A DNA stretch of 64,000 bases from Lyngbya sp. CCAP 1446/10 (GCF_026130175.1 NZ_JAIGNI010000012.1:1-64000), one strand, 5' to 3'; shown: positions 48,201 to 58,064, counted from the stretch's first letter. Notes: generated by a model not told the origin, from the sequence alone. Numbers and translations: made by a program.

Positions 48201-51200
48201 ACTATTGTCACCGCTGCCGCTGCGAGCACTGATAGCAATTACAGCAACCTCAATCCCACCGATGTCACTGTTAGCAATAGCGATAACGATACAGCAGGTG
48301 TCAGCATTTCTCCTGCGAGCACAACTGCTACAGAAGGAGTTGCGACTGGCACTTATACACTTAAACTAAATTCGCAGCCAACTGCACCGGTCACAGTTAG
48401 CTTTAATACGGGCAGTCAAATAAATGCGATCGCCGCGATTAATTTCGATGCAGCTAACTGGAATGTCACGCAACCAGTCACTGTCACCGCTGTTGACGAT
48501 GCGGTTGTTGAAGGAAATCATACGGGCAGTATTTCTCATACGGCTGCGAGTGCTGATGCTAAGTATAACGGAATTGGGATTGTGGACACGACGGTGGCGA
48601 TTACCGATAACGATATAGCGCCGACACCAACACCAACTCCAACGCCGATACCGACGGGAACGCCATCACCGACACCAACTCCGACACCGACGGGAACGCC
48701 GACTCCGACACCGACGGGAACGCCGACTCCGACACCGACGGGAACGCCGACTCCGACACCGACGGGAACGCCGACTCCGACACCGACGGGAACGCCGACT
48801 CCGACACCAACTCCGACGGGAACACCGACTCCGACGGGAGCACCGCTACCGCCAGACTCAAATTCGCCGACACCGACACCAGTCACGCCAACACCAACGT
48901 CATCTGCACCGCGAAGGATTGGCAATGACACCATTGCTGGTGGCATCGATGCAAAGAATTGGTGCGGTGTAGAAGCTGGATTGGATAAACTTGAGAAAAT
49001 TTTTGACAATCAATTACAGGCAGTTAACCTACCCATTATCGGCCCACTCAAGAACATTTCCCCAGATTTTATTAGCAACTTCAAGACTAAGCTAGTCGAT
49101 GCAGTTAAAAATGGGGCAAATCAAACGACAGATCAGTTAGAAACAACTATCCGCAATGTACTTGGGTCAGAGTTCAAGGTTAAGGTAAATCAAAATTCTA
49201 CTCAAGATGAAAATACTTTGCTAATTTACATTGGCAAACAATATCAAATTGCCGATGCTAACCTCTCCCAAAATTTAGCAGTACCAGGATTAGGTTTTAC
49301 TACAGATGGAAAAGGACAATCAAAAGCGGATTTTGACTTGTCAATAGCTGTGGGTGTCAATAAAGATTTTGGTTGCTTTATAGATACCAACAAAACCAAG
49401 CTGACAGCTAATTTTGACGCAGGAATCGATGACAAGTTTAAGGCGAAAGGCAATTTAGGCGTTTTACAAGTTGACCTGAATAATCAAGCTCAAAATCCCA
49501 CTAAGACTGAAGCTAAGTTTGCCGTCAATTTGAAAGATTTAGATAATTTGGGAGGTGCGAATGATGGCGATCGCTTAACTCTCTCAGAACTGAACGGCAA
49601 CTATCAGTTGTCAGATTTATTCGATTCTACCTTAACTGCGAATGCTAATCTAGGTCTCCAAGCTAAAACTAGCATTAAGGACAATCCTGCTTTTCCTTCC
49701 TTCGGTTTCGATTTGGGTGTTAAGTGGCCGATCGTTAATTATGCTAACGGTCAATTAACGACACCGCAACAGCCAACAGTTAACATCGATAATGTCTCTT
49801 TTGAATGGGGGCAAACATTAGAACAGTTAGGTCAACAATTAAATCAGCTTCAGGACAATCTGAATCAAAATTTAATGCAAGTTAACTTGCCAATTTTAGG
49901 GAAACTGAAAGATGTTATCCCAGGCAATTCAGATGCTTTAAATTTCATTGACACTGTGAGGGAGAGTACGGTTAATGAGTTGAAGTCATTGAGTGTTAGC
50001 AGCCTCAGTTCTACCCTTCAATCTCTCATCCAAGACTCGATTGGTGGTAATTTCAATTCCGAAGCATTAGGTTCAAAATTAACTTCTGAATTTAGCCAGC
50101 GCTTTACTCAAAAACTTGCCAGCAATTTGCAAGAAGGATTAAGAAAATATTTCCCTGAGTCCGTCTCGACAAAATCTTTTCTAGGTCTCTATTTCCCCAG
50201 ACCGAGTTTGAAGGTAATTGGTAATGGGACTCCAGACGATATCAACCTGCAAATTTCTCTAGATCGAAATTATGATTTCCCAGATGTTAACCTTTCTGGA
50301 GATTTAGGAATTCCGGCATTAGGTTTAAATGTCAATGGTAAAGCGCAATCCAAATTTGACGGCAATTTGTCCTTGGGATTTGGCGTCAATAAAGATTTTG
50401 GCTTCTATGTTGACACCAACAAAACTAAACTGGCAGCCAATGTAGAAGCTGGTCTCGATGATAATTTCAATGCCCAAGGTAACTTAGGATTTTTCCAAAT
50501 AGACCTTGCCAACGATGCCAAAAATCCTACCAAAGCTCAAGCAAAATTTGCAGTAAAATTAAATGATTTGGATAATTTGGGAGATAATAATGATGGCGAT
50601 CGCTTAACTTTCTCAGAACTGACCAGCAACTATCAGTTGTCAGACTTATTGACTCCCACCTTAAATAGCAGTGCTAATCTCGGTTTAAAAGCTAAAACTA
50701 GCATTAACGGGAATGCAGCTATCCCCTCCTACAACTTCGACTTAGCAGTCAATTGGCCGATTTTCAATTACGCCAACGATCAATTAACCGGGCCGCAAAA
50801 ACCAAATGTTGCATTCAAAAATATGCAGCTCGACTTGGGTAGCTTTATCACGGGTTTTGCCAAACCTATTATTACCAAAGTCAATGATGTTGTTAACCCG
50901 GCTCGTCCTATCATTACTGCACTCAACAGCGATATTAAACTGCTGTCTGAATTCAGTGCTATCAGGGATTTCTTTGACCAAAATAACGATGGCAAGGATG
51001 GCAAGGTGACGCCGAAGGATGGTAAGGTGACGCTGGTCGAAGTGGGTGCAAAGCTGGCAGGCAAAAAGATCGATACTCGATTCCTAGATGCCCTTCAGTA
51101 CATCGGCGAAGCAAGTCATTTGCTCAAGAGTCTTTCATCTCAAGAGGGCAACATTGCTATAGATTTAGGTGACTACGCGATCGATTTCGATGCCACAGAT

Positions 51201-53633
51201 CCCAACGCTGATACTAAAACCGCTAAGACAACTAAAACCAAAATCCCGGCATCTCCCACTGACCAAGCTAAATCAAAGTCAAAGGGCAAGACTCAAGAGT
51301 TGCTGACCCTCTTTCAAAAGATGGATGGGCTGAGTTTTCCGATCTTGACCAATCCTCAATCTGCCATCGACTTGCTGATGGGTAAACCGGATGTCAACTT
51401 GTTCACCTATAAAGTGCCAAAACTAGACTTTAACTTCAAGATTGATCAAGAGTTTCCTATCTACTCCATTCCTAAGGTAAATGTAGGTGTCAACGGCAAG
51501 TTAGAGGGAGAGTTTGAAGCTAAAGCTAACTTTGCGTTCGGCTTTGATACTTCTGGACTTTCTCAATGGAAACAATCTGGCTTTAATGCCTCAGATGCCT
51601 ATAAAGTTCTCGATGGCTTCTACGTGAGCGATCGCCAAAATGCGAATGGTACGGGAGACGATGTAAATGAACTCAAGCTCAAGGCTAGTATTAAAGCTAG
51701 CGGCGGGGTTAATGTTTTGGTAGCTAAAGCTTATCTCACGGGCGGTATTGAGGCGAATGCTAAGTTAGACTTGCTCGACGTGGGCGAAGACCTGAGCAAG
51801 GGCACCAGTGGCGATGGCAAAATTCATGCCTCAGAAATTACTTCCGGTATCAGTAATCCGCTGAACCTGTTTGAAGTCAATGGCGATGTAAAAGCCGCCC
51901 TAGATTTTAAGGCTGATTATCGCTCGGTCAAATTGAGCTGGACGGAACTCCCTAAGGTTACATGGAACACAGCTTACGAGAAGCACCTGGGTGAAATCAA
52001 ACTGGCTGACTTCCGATTGGGAAGTGGTTCGACGCGCAAGAGTCGTGCCATTGACGGTTACATAACGGGTGGGCAAGTCTTCTTTGATGCCAACTTCAAT
52101 GGGGTGCGAGATGATAATGAACCCTTCGCCTTTACTAACCCTGATGGCAGCTTCGACCTCACAATAGAACTAGAAAAGTTTGACAAAAATCAGGATGGCA
52201 AGATCGACTCTACCGAAGGCAAAATTATTATGACCAACGGGATAGATGTCTCGACCTATTTGCCTCTAGACACTCAGTTGTCTTCTACTCCCGAGTCAGA
52301 GGTGGTGACACCTTTAACTACCGTCATCGCTGAGTTAGCCCAGCAAGGTACTAACCCTGAAACTGCTGAAACTCAAGTGAAATCGGCGCTGGGGCTGCCG
52401 GCTGATGTTGATTTGGGCAGCTACGATCCGCTAGAAGCAATTACTCAAAACGATCCGAACGGGTTAGCTGTTTATGCCGCCCACGCCAAAGTACAAAATA
52501 CCATTGTCTTGGTAACTAATTTAATTAGCGGTGCTTCAACCACTGCTAAAAATGAGATTGCCGATCGCATTATTTTCACCCTTGCCAACCAAATAAAATC
52601 TGGCACTCTCGATTTAAGCAATCCAGCACAATTGCAGACCATTATTCTGTCGGCGGCAGGCGAACTGCTTTCCCCGCAAGTATCTCCCATTGCCTCCGAT
52701 GCTGCAAAAATTATTGCAGAGGGCAATCAACGGATTGGCGCGATCGCATCCAGCAATTCCTCGTCTTCAGATGCAGCCACCGAAATAGCCCGCGTACAAA
52801 AAGTCGAACAAGGCGAAGTCGCCAAAGACTTGCAGCAAGTAGCAGCAGGAAGTAAAACGATTCAGCAGGCGATCGCAGAAAATACAGGCGCATCCCTAAA
52901 TACCCAAATTCAGTCGGCGACAGTTAACAACCCTACTGTCCGCAATACTGTAACAGATGATTCCAGCGCACCTTCAAATCCCGAAGAACCCTTCCCCGAT
53001 AGCGGTATAGAATTAGTCAAAGATGGCCAAAACACTGTCGAAAGCACTGATGGTGATGATACCCTAGTCGGTAGCGCTGCTGATGATTTGTTGCGCGGCA
53101 AAAAGGGAAATGATTTCCTGTTTGGCCTTGATGGCAATGATTGGATCAACGGCAATCAAGGCAACGACTTGATCGATGGCGGAATCGGCGACGATACTCT
53201 CTACGGCGGTAAGGGTTTTGATACCTTGACAGGTGGTGCTGGCAATGACTTCATTTCTGGCAATCGAGGCGCAGATATCCTGATGGGTGAAAAGGGCGAC
53301 GATACCCTCTACGGCGGTCAAGGCAATGATATTCTGCTAGGAGGTGAAGGCAACGATTACCTCAGCGGCGATTTGGGCGATGATACCTTGATTGGAGGCC
53401 TGGGGAGCGATCGCTTCTTACTATCTATTGATGCGGGCATCGATACTGTTGCCGATTTTGAAGATGGCAAAGATTTGCTGATTCTCGGTAAAGGAGTGAC
53501 TTTCTCGCAATTGGCGATTACTGAAAGTAATGGCATAACTCAGATTAGTTTTGCCTCAACCGGAAAAGTTTTTGCTTCTCTAACTGGGGTATCTTCGAGT
53601 CTGATTAGTGTCGCCGATTTTGCCTCAATCTAA
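45300..53633 (+). CDS. Giant modular protein B (DUF4347, FG-GAP propeller, Calx-beta, two unknown modules, RTX)
   Basis: 2777 residues, one intact frame. Residues 10-165 are DUF4347 ([40 protein letters not shown]). FG-GAP/VCBS repeats, about seven, run 185-530 ([20 protein letters not shown] type). Calx-beta domains run 530-775, then three repeats of about 105 residues to 1100. A PTPTPTG linker is at 1107-1200. Two copies of the module seen in protein A follow (about 1220-1495 and 1500-1835). Then the conserved core with an expanded EF-hand loop ([20 protein letters not shown]), [16 protein letters not shown] near 2262, and [15 protein letters not shown] repeats are at about 2580-2705, and the C-terminus is [19 protein letters not shown]. 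Probably secreted by a type I system to the cell surface; the exporter is not in this window. Confidence 0.88.
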   Translation: MSNSITQPSSRSIAFIDTAVPDYQTLADGVIPGTEVILLDSNCNGLEQIAEALQGGKFSEIHIISHGTPGSLELGKIQLSWEKLSDRADNFLKAVKAWTRWLTPNAEILLYGCNVAEGNLGKAFVQRLSQLTGASVAASSRLTGIAALGGDWELEVTVGKIKAPLAFWPQVLTGYNYVLSSFSAATNFSAGLTATATPISIAPGDFNADGFPDLAVANLNSRDISILLGTGTGSFGTAANLFNPGNEVPNSIAIRDFNADGNLDLAVANPTTGTNGNFVSIRLGTGTGTFGNPTNFGLGINPKAIAAGDFNGDGKPDLVTAGSNISILLGEGTGSFSTPTSINAAAFLSIATADFNGDNKLDLVASNNSLTNNISVMLGDGIGNFSAPVNFSAGTGNHSVVTGDFNGDGKLDLAASNTATNNVSVLLGDGTGNFGTAINFSVGSSPESVVTGDFNADGKLDLAASNGGDNNVSVLLGDGTGNFGTATNFSVGTIPRFMAAADFNADGKLDLATPNFSSKDVSILLNSPNTVNFGAATFSGTEGTTDTVINIPVIISGGTPLNDVVVPIVIDPSSTGTQNSDYTISPNSITFAAGATGSALTKNVAFTIKPDNIPENAETAILNLGTITGGVAGTTKQTTLTIAANGQISYAIAAGIPSILEGNTGTTPLTFTVTRSGGTGAASSVNYAIAGTAVNGTDYNKIGGTSGATGLTGTVNFAAGETSKTLTLDVLGDSAIEPDETITVTLSNPVAPGQTPTITTASATTTITNDDTAGIAVNPVSGSVTTEAGGTATFTVKLNTQPSASVSIGLSSDNPAEGKVSSNSLTFTSANWNQPQTVTVTGVDDTIADGSKTYNIVTAAAVSTDSNYNNVNPSDVSVTNSDNETPGITVNPTAGLTTTEAGGTANFSVVLNTQPIAPVAIALTSDNPAEGTVSTNSLTFTPNTWNTPQQVTVTGVDDSVADGDRAYTIVTAAAASTDSNYSNLNPTDVTVSNSDNDTAGVSISPASTTATEGVATGTYTLKLNSQPTAPVTVSFNTGSQINAIAAINFDAANWNVTQPVTVTAVDDAVVEGNHTGSISHTAASADAKYNGIGIVDTTVAITDNDIAPTPTPTPTPIPTGTPSPTPTPTPTGTPTPTPTGTPTPTPTGTPTPTPTGTPTPTPTGTPTPTPTPTGTPTPTGAPLPPDSNSPTPTPVTPTPTSSAPRRIGNDTIAGGIDAKNWCGVEAGLDKLEKIFDNQLQAVNLPIIGPLKNISPDFISNFKTKLVDAVKNGANQTTDQLETTIRNVLGSEFKVKVNQNSTQDENTLLIYIGKQYQIADANLSQNLAVPGLGFTTDGKGQSKADFDLSIAVGVNKDFGCFIDTNKTKLTANFDAGIDDKFKAKGNLGVLQVDLNNQAQNPTKTEAKFAVNLKDLDNLGGANDGDRLTLSELNGNYQLSDLFDSTLTANANLGLQAKTSIKDNPAFPSFGFDLGVKWPIVNYANGQLTTPQQPTVNIDNVSFEWGQTLEQLGQQLNQLQDNLNQNLMQVNLPILGKLKDVIPGNSDALNFIDTVRESTVNELKSLSVSSLSSTLQSLIQDSIGGNFNSEALGSKLTSEFSQRFTQKLASNLQEGLRKYFPESVSTKSFLGLYFPRPSLKVIGNGTPDDINLQISLDRNYDFPDVNLSGDLGIPALGLNVNGKAQSKFDGNLSLGFGVNKDFGFYVDTNKTKLAANVEAGLDDNFNAQGNLGFFQIDLANDAKNPTKAQAKFAVKLNDLDNLGDNNDGDRLTFSELTSNYQLSDLLTPTLNSSANLGLKAKTSINGNAAIPSYNFDLAVNWPIFNYANDQLTGPQKPNVAFKNMQLDLGSFITGFAKPIITKVNDVVNPARPIITALNSDIKLLSEFSAIRDFFDQNNDGKDGKVTPKDGKVTLVEVGAKLAGKKIDTRFLDALQYIGEASHLLKSLSSQEGNIAIDLGDYAIDFDATDPNADTKTAKTTKTKIPASPTDQAKSKSKGKTQELLTLFQKMDGLSFPILTNPQSAIDLLMGKPDVNLFTYKVPKLDFNFKIDQEFPIYSIPKVNVGVNGKLEGEFEAKANFAFGFDTSGLSQWKQSGFNASDAYKVLDGFYVSDRQNANGTGDDVNELKLKASIKASGGVNVLVAKAYLTGGIEANAKLDLLDVGEDLSKGTSGDGKIHASEITSGISNPLNLFEVNGDVKAALDFKADYRSVKLSWTELPKVTWNTAYEKHLGEIKLADFRLGSGSTRKSRAIDGYITGGQVFFDANFNGVRDDNEPFAFTNPDGSFDLTIELEKFDKNQDGKIDSTEGKIIMTNGIDVSTYLPLDTQLSSTPESEVVTPLTTVIAELAQQGTNPETAETQVKSALGLPADVDLGSYDPLEAITQNDPNGLAVYAAHAKVQNTIVLVTNLISGASTTAKNEIADRIIFTLANQIKSGTLDLSNPAQLQTIILSAAGELLSPQVSPIASDAAKIIAEGNQRIGAIASSNSSSSDAATEIARVQKVEQGEVAKDLQQVAAGSKTIQQAIAENTGASLNTQIQSATVNNPTVRNTVTDDSSAPSNPEEPFPDSGIELVKDGQNTVESTDGDDTLVGSAADDLLRGKKGNDFLFGLDGNDWINGNQGNDLIDGGIGDDTLYGGKGFDTLTGGAGNDFISGNRGADILMGEKGDDTLYGGQGNDILLGGEGNDYLSGDLGDDTLIGGLGSDRFLLSIDAGIDTVADFEDGKDLLILGKGVTFSQLAITESNGITQISFASTGKVFASLTGVSSSLISVADFASI
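48620..48845 (+). repeat. 24-bp Pro-Thr-Gly minisatellite in protein B
   Basis: Units of ACGCCGACTCCGACACCGAC plus GGGA, encoding TPTPTPTG, at least five near-perfect copies. In frame throughout. It occupies the same place as the 21-bp repeat of protein A but has a different unit, so the linkers expanded independently. Confidence 0.85.
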
Positions 53634-53641
53634 TAGCAAGT

Positions 53642-53671
53642 AGTCGCAGATAACCGTAGTTATCTGCGACT
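53642..53671 (+). terminator. Stem-loop after giant protein B
   Basis: AGTCGCAGATAAC pairs exactly with GTTATCTGCGACT around CGTA, 9 bp after the stop. No T-run. A second hairpin (GGGTATTGA...TCAATACCC, 53864-53899) lies before the next gene. Confidence 0.6.
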
Positions 53672-53953
53672 CTCAGAAATTGGCGCTAACACTTAAAAAC
53701 TAGAGAGTATATATACTTACCAGCAATCGTGATCAATTACAGTCAATCTCCGGAACCAGGCTAGACTTGGACGCAAACATATTCAGTAGAATTAATCTAT
53801 ATTGCCACGACGTTCACCAATAAACATGGCTATAGTTATACTTACTGATTTTCGCATTTCTGGGGGTATTGAATCCTACTCAATAAGGACTCAATACCCT
53901 CTTGCTGCTAAAGGCGAAGCGTGTTATAGCCAGAGGATCTCGGAGGAATTATC

Positions 53954-55291
53954 ATGAACCTAAATTTAGATACTATTTTCTCACCGCTGATGAACCCGGC
54001 CCTGAATGAGTTTCAGGCTTGGGCTTTGCAAAACCCCCAGGAGGGCCTCAGCAAAACGATGCTGCCCGCGATCGCCCTAATTGAGGGTTTAATTGCCAAC
54101 GAACCCACCTATTTGCAAATCAAACGGCTGGCTTTCGGGGCGAATTTTTGCTGCGCGGGACAAGTGGTGATGGGAGAGTTTGCCACACTCGAAGCAGCAC
54201 TCACATCGCCCCAGGCGCGCGGATGGAGGCTGGGTACTTCTGTGCTCGATCCGGATCTCTCCCCCAACCAAGATGTCGGCGGTAGGAACCTGTTTTTGCT
54301 GTCTTTGTCCGATCGCGAACCAGACGGTAGCAGCAACCACGCAGCCTTCCGAAGCTGTATGCAGAAGTATCTCTTCAACAGTGCGACAACCACTCGCCAA
54401 GGAGACGAAATCAGCAGACGGTTACTCGATCGGCTAGCAGCAGATTATACCGAGATGCCGCACGGCGCGGGGGGAGCGTTTTTTACGGATGTGAAGCGCG
54501 GTTGGATGGGATTTTTAGTCCCATACCTGCACTACGTAATTTTTGGGATTAACCCAGATGACAAGCCTGCGATCGAACTTCTCACCGATTTACACTACAT
54601 CCGCCAAAGCCCCGCGCACTACTTCGCCGTCGCCGGCAGCCTGCTGCAAAGCCTGAACCTGTTTGGACACGGGGATTTGTCGGCTCTCATCGAGCGCGCG
54701 GCGACGATTTACGAAAATTCTCCCGCTTTAGCCGACTTCGAGGAGAACTCGGAAAACAACGGGATGACTAGGCGGGAATTGGCGAAGCTGATGACAGCGA
54801 TTATGGGGATAGCGGGACTGCAAGGCCCCCTGCACTTAGGTTACACGGCTATGGGATACCGCCCTCTACCCGCGTATAAAGGAACACAGACGGCTGAAAT
54901 TAATCCGACTGAGTTTTGGGACGATCTCGATTTGGACGATCGCCAGTCGATCGAGCTTTTCCTCCTGGAATGCGCGCGCCTCTGGGCTCCCGTCAGCGCC
55001 ACCCACCGAGTCGCCACAGAGCCATTTACCGCCACGCTAGGGGGCAAAGAACGCACTTTCCCCGCCGGCACCAAGGTACTGATACCGCTCAGTCTAGGGC
55101 TGCTTGACGGGAGTTTCTGGGGCTCTACGGTGTACGAATTCAACGCTAACCGCGAGAATTTGTGCCCTTATCATATGGGTTTTCATGCGGTGGGCGATCG
55201 CAGCGCGGGACGGATTTGCCCCGCTAAAGACGTTGCAATGAATATGCTGGTGGATGTGGTGAGTACAGTTGGTAGAGTTCGGCGATCGTAA
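53954..55291 (+). CDS. Atypical cytochrome P450
   Basis: 445 residues, preceded by the strong site CGGAGGAATT. The P450 K-helix ExxR is ECARLWAPVSATHRV (E339, R342). The heme-loop cysteine is C422 in VGDRSAGRICPAKDVAMNML, which differs from the usual FxxGxRxCxG. FPAGTKVLIPLSLGLLDGSF fits the region between. The I-helix reads IMGIAGLQGPLHLG and lacks the acidic/threonine pair (AGx[D/E]T) that activates oxygen in monooxygenases. This suggests an isomerase or dehydratase using a peroxide, like CYP74 or fungal Ppo P450 domains. That is inference. No N-terminal membrane helix. The gene has a 60-bp tandem repeat beginning at its stop. Confidence 0.7.
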   Translation: MNLNLDTIFSPLMNPALNEFQAWALQNPQEGLSKTMLPAIALIEGLIANEPTYLQIKRLAFGANFCCAGQVVMGEFATLEAALTSPQARGWRLGTSVLDPDLSPNQDVGGRNLFLLSLSDREPDGSSNHAAFRSCMQKYLFNSATTTRQGDEISRRLLDRLAADYTEMPHGAGGAFFTDVKRGWMGFLVPYLHYVIFGINPDDKPAIELLTDLHYIRQSPAHYFAVAGSLLQSLNLFGHGDLSALIERAATIYENSPALADFEENSENNGMTRRELAKLMTAIMGIAGLQGPLHLGYTAMGYRPLPAYKGTQTAEINPTEFWDDLDLDDRQSIELFLLECARLWAPVSATHRVATEPFTATLGGKERTFPAGTKVLIPLSLGLLDGSFWGSTVYEFNANRENLCPYHMGFHAVGDRSAGRICPAKDVAMNMLVDVVSTVGRVRRS

Positions 55292-55409
55292 CAGGCAAGA
55301 TGCCTGTTCCACAACACATCAAATTGCTTGTGGAGTGTCTCGCCCTTGCAACAGGCAAGATGCCTATTCCACAAGACATCAAATTGCTTGTGGAGTGTCC
55401 CGCCCGGCC
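55290..55409 (+). repeat. 60-bp tandem repeat, two copies
   Basis: Units 55290-55349 and 55350-55409 both start AACAGGCAAGATGCCT and contain CATCAAATTGCTTGTGGAGT. The motif AACAGGCAAGATGCCTGTTC also occurs inverted at 21281-21303. The P450 stop codon is within the first bases of unit 1. Confidence 0.85.
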
Positions 55410-55500
55410 TTGAAAAGAAGTCCACCTTCACGGACTAATAAATAAAGGGGGTATCTAACCTGACAGGAAATCACAACTATTTTCGAGGTTAAATAATACC

Positions 55501-56046
55501 ATGTTAATCGAAACAAAAAAACTAAAAGACATCGCAACTTGGATGAAACCAGAGCATCCACCCGAATTCCCCGAAGCCCTGCAAGGTATCTTCTTTATGG
55601 ACGGGAATATTTTGCCAGACTATTGTCTGACGATGTACAATTCAGAATGGAATGCTAACCAACGAACGTTATTGCTGCGGATTTATGATCCAGTTGTCTG
55701 GACATTTCATTCATCAATGGCGGGACGGATGTTACTTTATGCCGTCAAATTTTCTCGCTTCAGCTACTTGTTCCGCTTCTCGGATGCAGCTTTGCAGCAC
55801 GGGCACATCACGCCGATCGTGTTTGGATTGTCTGTACCACCGTGGCTGATGGATTTTTTGATCGATCGAGATCCGAATACTCCGAATGGGGATATTTGGG
55901 ATCGCAGAAACTCGTTTTTCGGCAGAGCTCCTGAAAAAGGCTATACACTCCGCAGAGTTGTCAACAAAGATGGAAACCCCACATCAGCGTTTCCAGATTT
56001 TTTGTCGAAAGTTGGCAGTGATTGTTTAATCATTGCTCAAGAGTGA
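55501..56046 (+). CDS. Protein of unknown function next to the P450
   Basis: 181 residues: MLIETKKLKDIATWMKPEHP, DGNILPDYCLTMYNSEWNAN and IVFGLSVPPWLMDFLIDRDP. No signal peptide or clear membrane helix. Aromatic-rich middle part (FSRFSYLFRFSD). Same strand as the P450, 209 bp after it with a tandem repeat between, so co-transcription is possible. I do not recognise the family; other members, if any, would have to be found by search. A stem-loop terminator follows its stop. Confidence 0.65.
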   Translation: MLIETKKLKDIATWMKPEHPPEFPEALQGIFFMDGNILPDYCLTMYNSEWNANQRTLLLRIYDPVVWTFHSSMAGRMLLYAVKFSRFSYLFRFSDAALQHGHITPIVFGLSVPPWLMDFLIDRDPNTPNGDIWDRRNSFFGRAPEKGYTLRRVVNKDGNPTSAFPDFLSKVGSDCLIIAQE

Positions 56047-56071
56047 AAATATTTAGGTTTAGGAAAACTAC

Positions 56072-56097
56072 AAAACCCGCTTAATTCGGCGGGTTTT
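56072..56097 (+). terminator. Terminator after the unknown gene
   Basis: AAAACCCGC pairs with GCGGGTTTT around an 8-base loop and is followed by further T. It is 26 bp after the stop at 56046. The same kind of hairpin stands just before the intact tRNA-Pro at 57921-57946. Confidence 0.75.
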
Positions 56098-56102
56098 TGC
56101 GA

Positions 56103-56147
56103 TCGCAGCGGCGGGATTTGAATCGGCGACCTCTACTATGCCAAGTT
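56103..56147 (-). pseudogene. tRNA-Pro 3'-half remnant
   Basis: TCGCAGCGGCGGGATTTGAA on the plus strand matches the 3' end of the intact tRNA-Pro gene (TCGGAGCGGCGGGATTTGAA at 57954) in 19 of 20 bases. The next 25 bases (ACCTCTACTATGCCAAGT region) still align with the anticodon arm side, but with several changes. The 5' half is gone. The same orientation makes the two a direct repeat. Confidence 0.6.
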
Positions 56148-56700
56148 TGATATGATAGCCTATAAAGGCTATGCAGTAAGCTCTCCCAGGCTATTGTCAA
56201 TTATTGATATCAATACTTTGGATAGTGTTTGATTGCCAACCTTAAAATAAGGGTTTCAGGGCGATTGCGCCATCGAGATCCGAAGGAAAAATCAAGGGTT
56301 TCAGACTCCTGTTTAAAAACTGTCCGGACTATTGATCCTTTACAGTGTAAAGCGGGAAACTAGAATGGGATATCACGAGTTCCCTGTAAAGTGCGATCGC
56401 CCTCTCCTCATGCAATATTGAGGGTAGGAAGTCTATCCGAAGCCACTTATCAGCCCAACAAAAAATCAGGGTTTCATAAGGATCTAAGTCAGTCTACACA
56501 AGCTCAGGACATCGCATTTATCTAGGTCAGTGTTTACAGGTTTGTAGTTTCTATTTGCTGAAGCTACTGCGTTCCCACTTGATTCAGGTAAATGAAAATA
56601 AACATTCTCAAAATAGCTGGTTCTTTGGAAGGACTTTTGCCGCGATTCAGCACAGGTTGGGAATTAAACTCCCTAGGTATTCACTTGGAAGGAATTTGTC
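56148..56700. other. Gap before the metalloprotease gene
   Basis: 553 bp without a supportable reading frame. It has a small hairpin (ATAGCC TATAA AGGCTAT) at 56155. The metalloprotease promoter and site are within the last 100 bases (TTGGAAGGAATTTGTC before the ATG gives GGAAGGA). Confidence 0.4.
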
Positions 56701-57852
56701 ATGACTAAAATTTCACAAATCGACTCTGATCAAATTGAGCAATTACTAAAACGCATCGAACAACTTGAAGCTAAGATGGAAGATGGTTCAGGTAGCGCAG
56801 AATCTGGCAAGGAAGCACAACATTTTTGTGCTATGCCAAAGGTTCCTCTACGCACCTTCGATGCGAGCGTGTCCCCGGAGCGCGCTCGTCTAATACAGTT
56901 CATCCAGAAGAAGTGGGTTAACGGTACAAAATTACGTTATTACTTTTTTGATAGTGGCCCAAATTCAGGCCCGAATGAGCAGAAGGAGATTGTCCGCCAA
57001 GGGTTTGAGGTGTGGAAAAAGGTAGGGATTGGTATCAAGTTTGAGGAGGTTCGGAACATCAGCGAGGCAGAGATAAGAATCGGCTTTCTGCAAGGGGATG
57101 GAGCTTTCTCATTTCTTGGCCGCGATGCGCTCGATATTCCTAAGCAAGGCGAGCGAACCATGAACTTTGGCTGGGATCTTCGGCAAGATCCCCGTGGGGT
57201 AGATGTCCCTGTTCACGAGATAGGCCACGCTTTAGGTTTCCCTCATGAGCACCAAAACCCGTTTGCAGGTATGGTATGGGACGAAGAAGCCGTTTATAAA
57301 TATTTTGGCGCTCCTCCTAACAATTGGGATCGAGATACAACTTTTTATAATGTGCTCCAAAAGCTTGAAGTAGGAGAAGTTGAGGGGTCAAAGTGGGACC
57401 CGAACTCAATCATGCACTACGCTTTTGCAGCCGGACTGATTGAGAAACCTGTGGAGTACCACAAAGGATTAAAGCCTGCTGGCGGACTTTCTAAGCACGA
57501 TGTGTCGCAGGTACAATTATTTTATCCCCCGCTTGATGACTCGAATTATACAGAACTTAAACCGTTCCATTCGGAGATTCTGTCCCTCGCGCCTGCTGAA
57601 CAGAAAAACTTTGCGATTAACCCTTCTGCTACTCGAAGCTATACAATTGCGACTTTCGGCAAAGCAGATACAGTCATGGTTCTGTTCGAGGATCAGAGTG
57701 GTGATTTGAAGTATGTTGCTGGTGACGACGACAGTGGCACAGACTTGAATTCACAAATCAATGTTCGGCTTTATCAAGGTCGGCGGTATGTGCTGAGAAT
57801 CCGCTTATACTCTAACTTGGCTCCTGGCGAAGCCTCAGTGATGCTGTGGTGA
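56701..57852 (+). CDS. Matrixin/astacin-type zinc metalloprotease with C-terminal PPC-like domain
   Basis: 383 residues. The zinc motif HEIGHALGFPHEHQNPF gives H172, E173, H176 and H182, and SIMHYAFAAG supplies the Met-turn. The extended astacin-like HExxHxxGxxHE form is complete. Residues 1-25 form a short coiled coil (QIEQLLKRIEQLEAKMEDG), and no signal peptide is visible, unlike most relatives. The last 100 residues (LAPAEQKNFAINPSATRSYT) look like a pre-peptidase C-terminal domain. A good ribosome site (GGAAGGA) precedes the ATG. It stands alone between the tRNA remnant and the intact tRNA-Pro. Confidence 0.88.
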   Translation: MTKISQIDSDQIEQLLKRIEQLEAKMEDGSGSAESGKEAQHFCAMPKVPLRTFDASVSPERARLIQFIQKKWVNGTKLRYYFFDSGPNSGPNEQKEIVRQGFEVWKKVGIGIKFEEVRNISEAEIRIGFLQGDGAFSFLGRDALDIPKQGERTMNFGWDLRQDPRGVDVPVHEIGHALGFPHEHQNPFAGMVWDEEAVYKYFGAPPNNWDRDTTFYNVLQKLEVGEVEGSKWDPNSIMHYAFAAGLIEKPVEYHKGLKPAGGLSKHDVSQVQLFYPPLDDSNYTELKPFHSEILSLAPAEQKNFAINPSATRSYTIATFGKADTVMVLFEDQSGDLKYVAGDDDSGTDLNSQINVRLYQGRRYVLRIRLYSNLAPGEASVMLW

Positions 57853-57920
57853 GGATTTCTCGATCGCACGCCATCAAATTCACCGCTGATTGAGAATAGG
57901 CAAAAATCCCTAAAAACAAC

Positions 57921-57946
57921 AAAACCTTCTCGTTTGAGAAGGTTTT
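57921..57946 (-). terminator. Terminator between the protease gene and tRNA-Pro
   Basis: AAAACCTTCTC pairs exactly with GAGAAGGTTTT around a 4-base loop. The symmetric A and T ends allow it to stop both the protease mRNA and the tRNA transcript. It is 7 bp beyond the tRNA 3' end. Confidence 0.8.
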
Positions 57947-57953
57947 ATCACGA

Positions 57954-58027
57954 TCGGAGCGGCGGGATTTGAACCCACGACCCCTACTACCCCAAAGTAG
58001 TGCGCTACCAAGCTGCGCTACGCCCCG
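57954..58027 (-). tRNA. tRNA-Pro (GGG anticodon)
   Basis: 74 nt on the minus strand. Acceptor CGGGGCG pairs with CGCTCCG (one G-T pair), D-arm GCGCAGCTTGGTAGCGC, anticodon arm CTACT-TTGGGGT-AGTAG with anticodon GGG, T-arm GTGGG-TTCAAAT-CCCGC, discriminator A. The CCA end is not encoded. Confidence 0.93.
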
Positions 58028-58064
58028 ACAGCTTTAATAGCTTAGCATGGAATTCCCAAAAAAG

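Noticed and set aside
48536-49009. Minus-strand frame of Val-Gly repeats
   Set aside because: It is the antisense reading of the PTPTPTG minisatellite in giant protein B; no start context or conservation.
56103-56147. A second functional tRNA gene
   Set aside because: Only the 3' half aligns and its T-stem no longer pairs properly, so it is a remnant.
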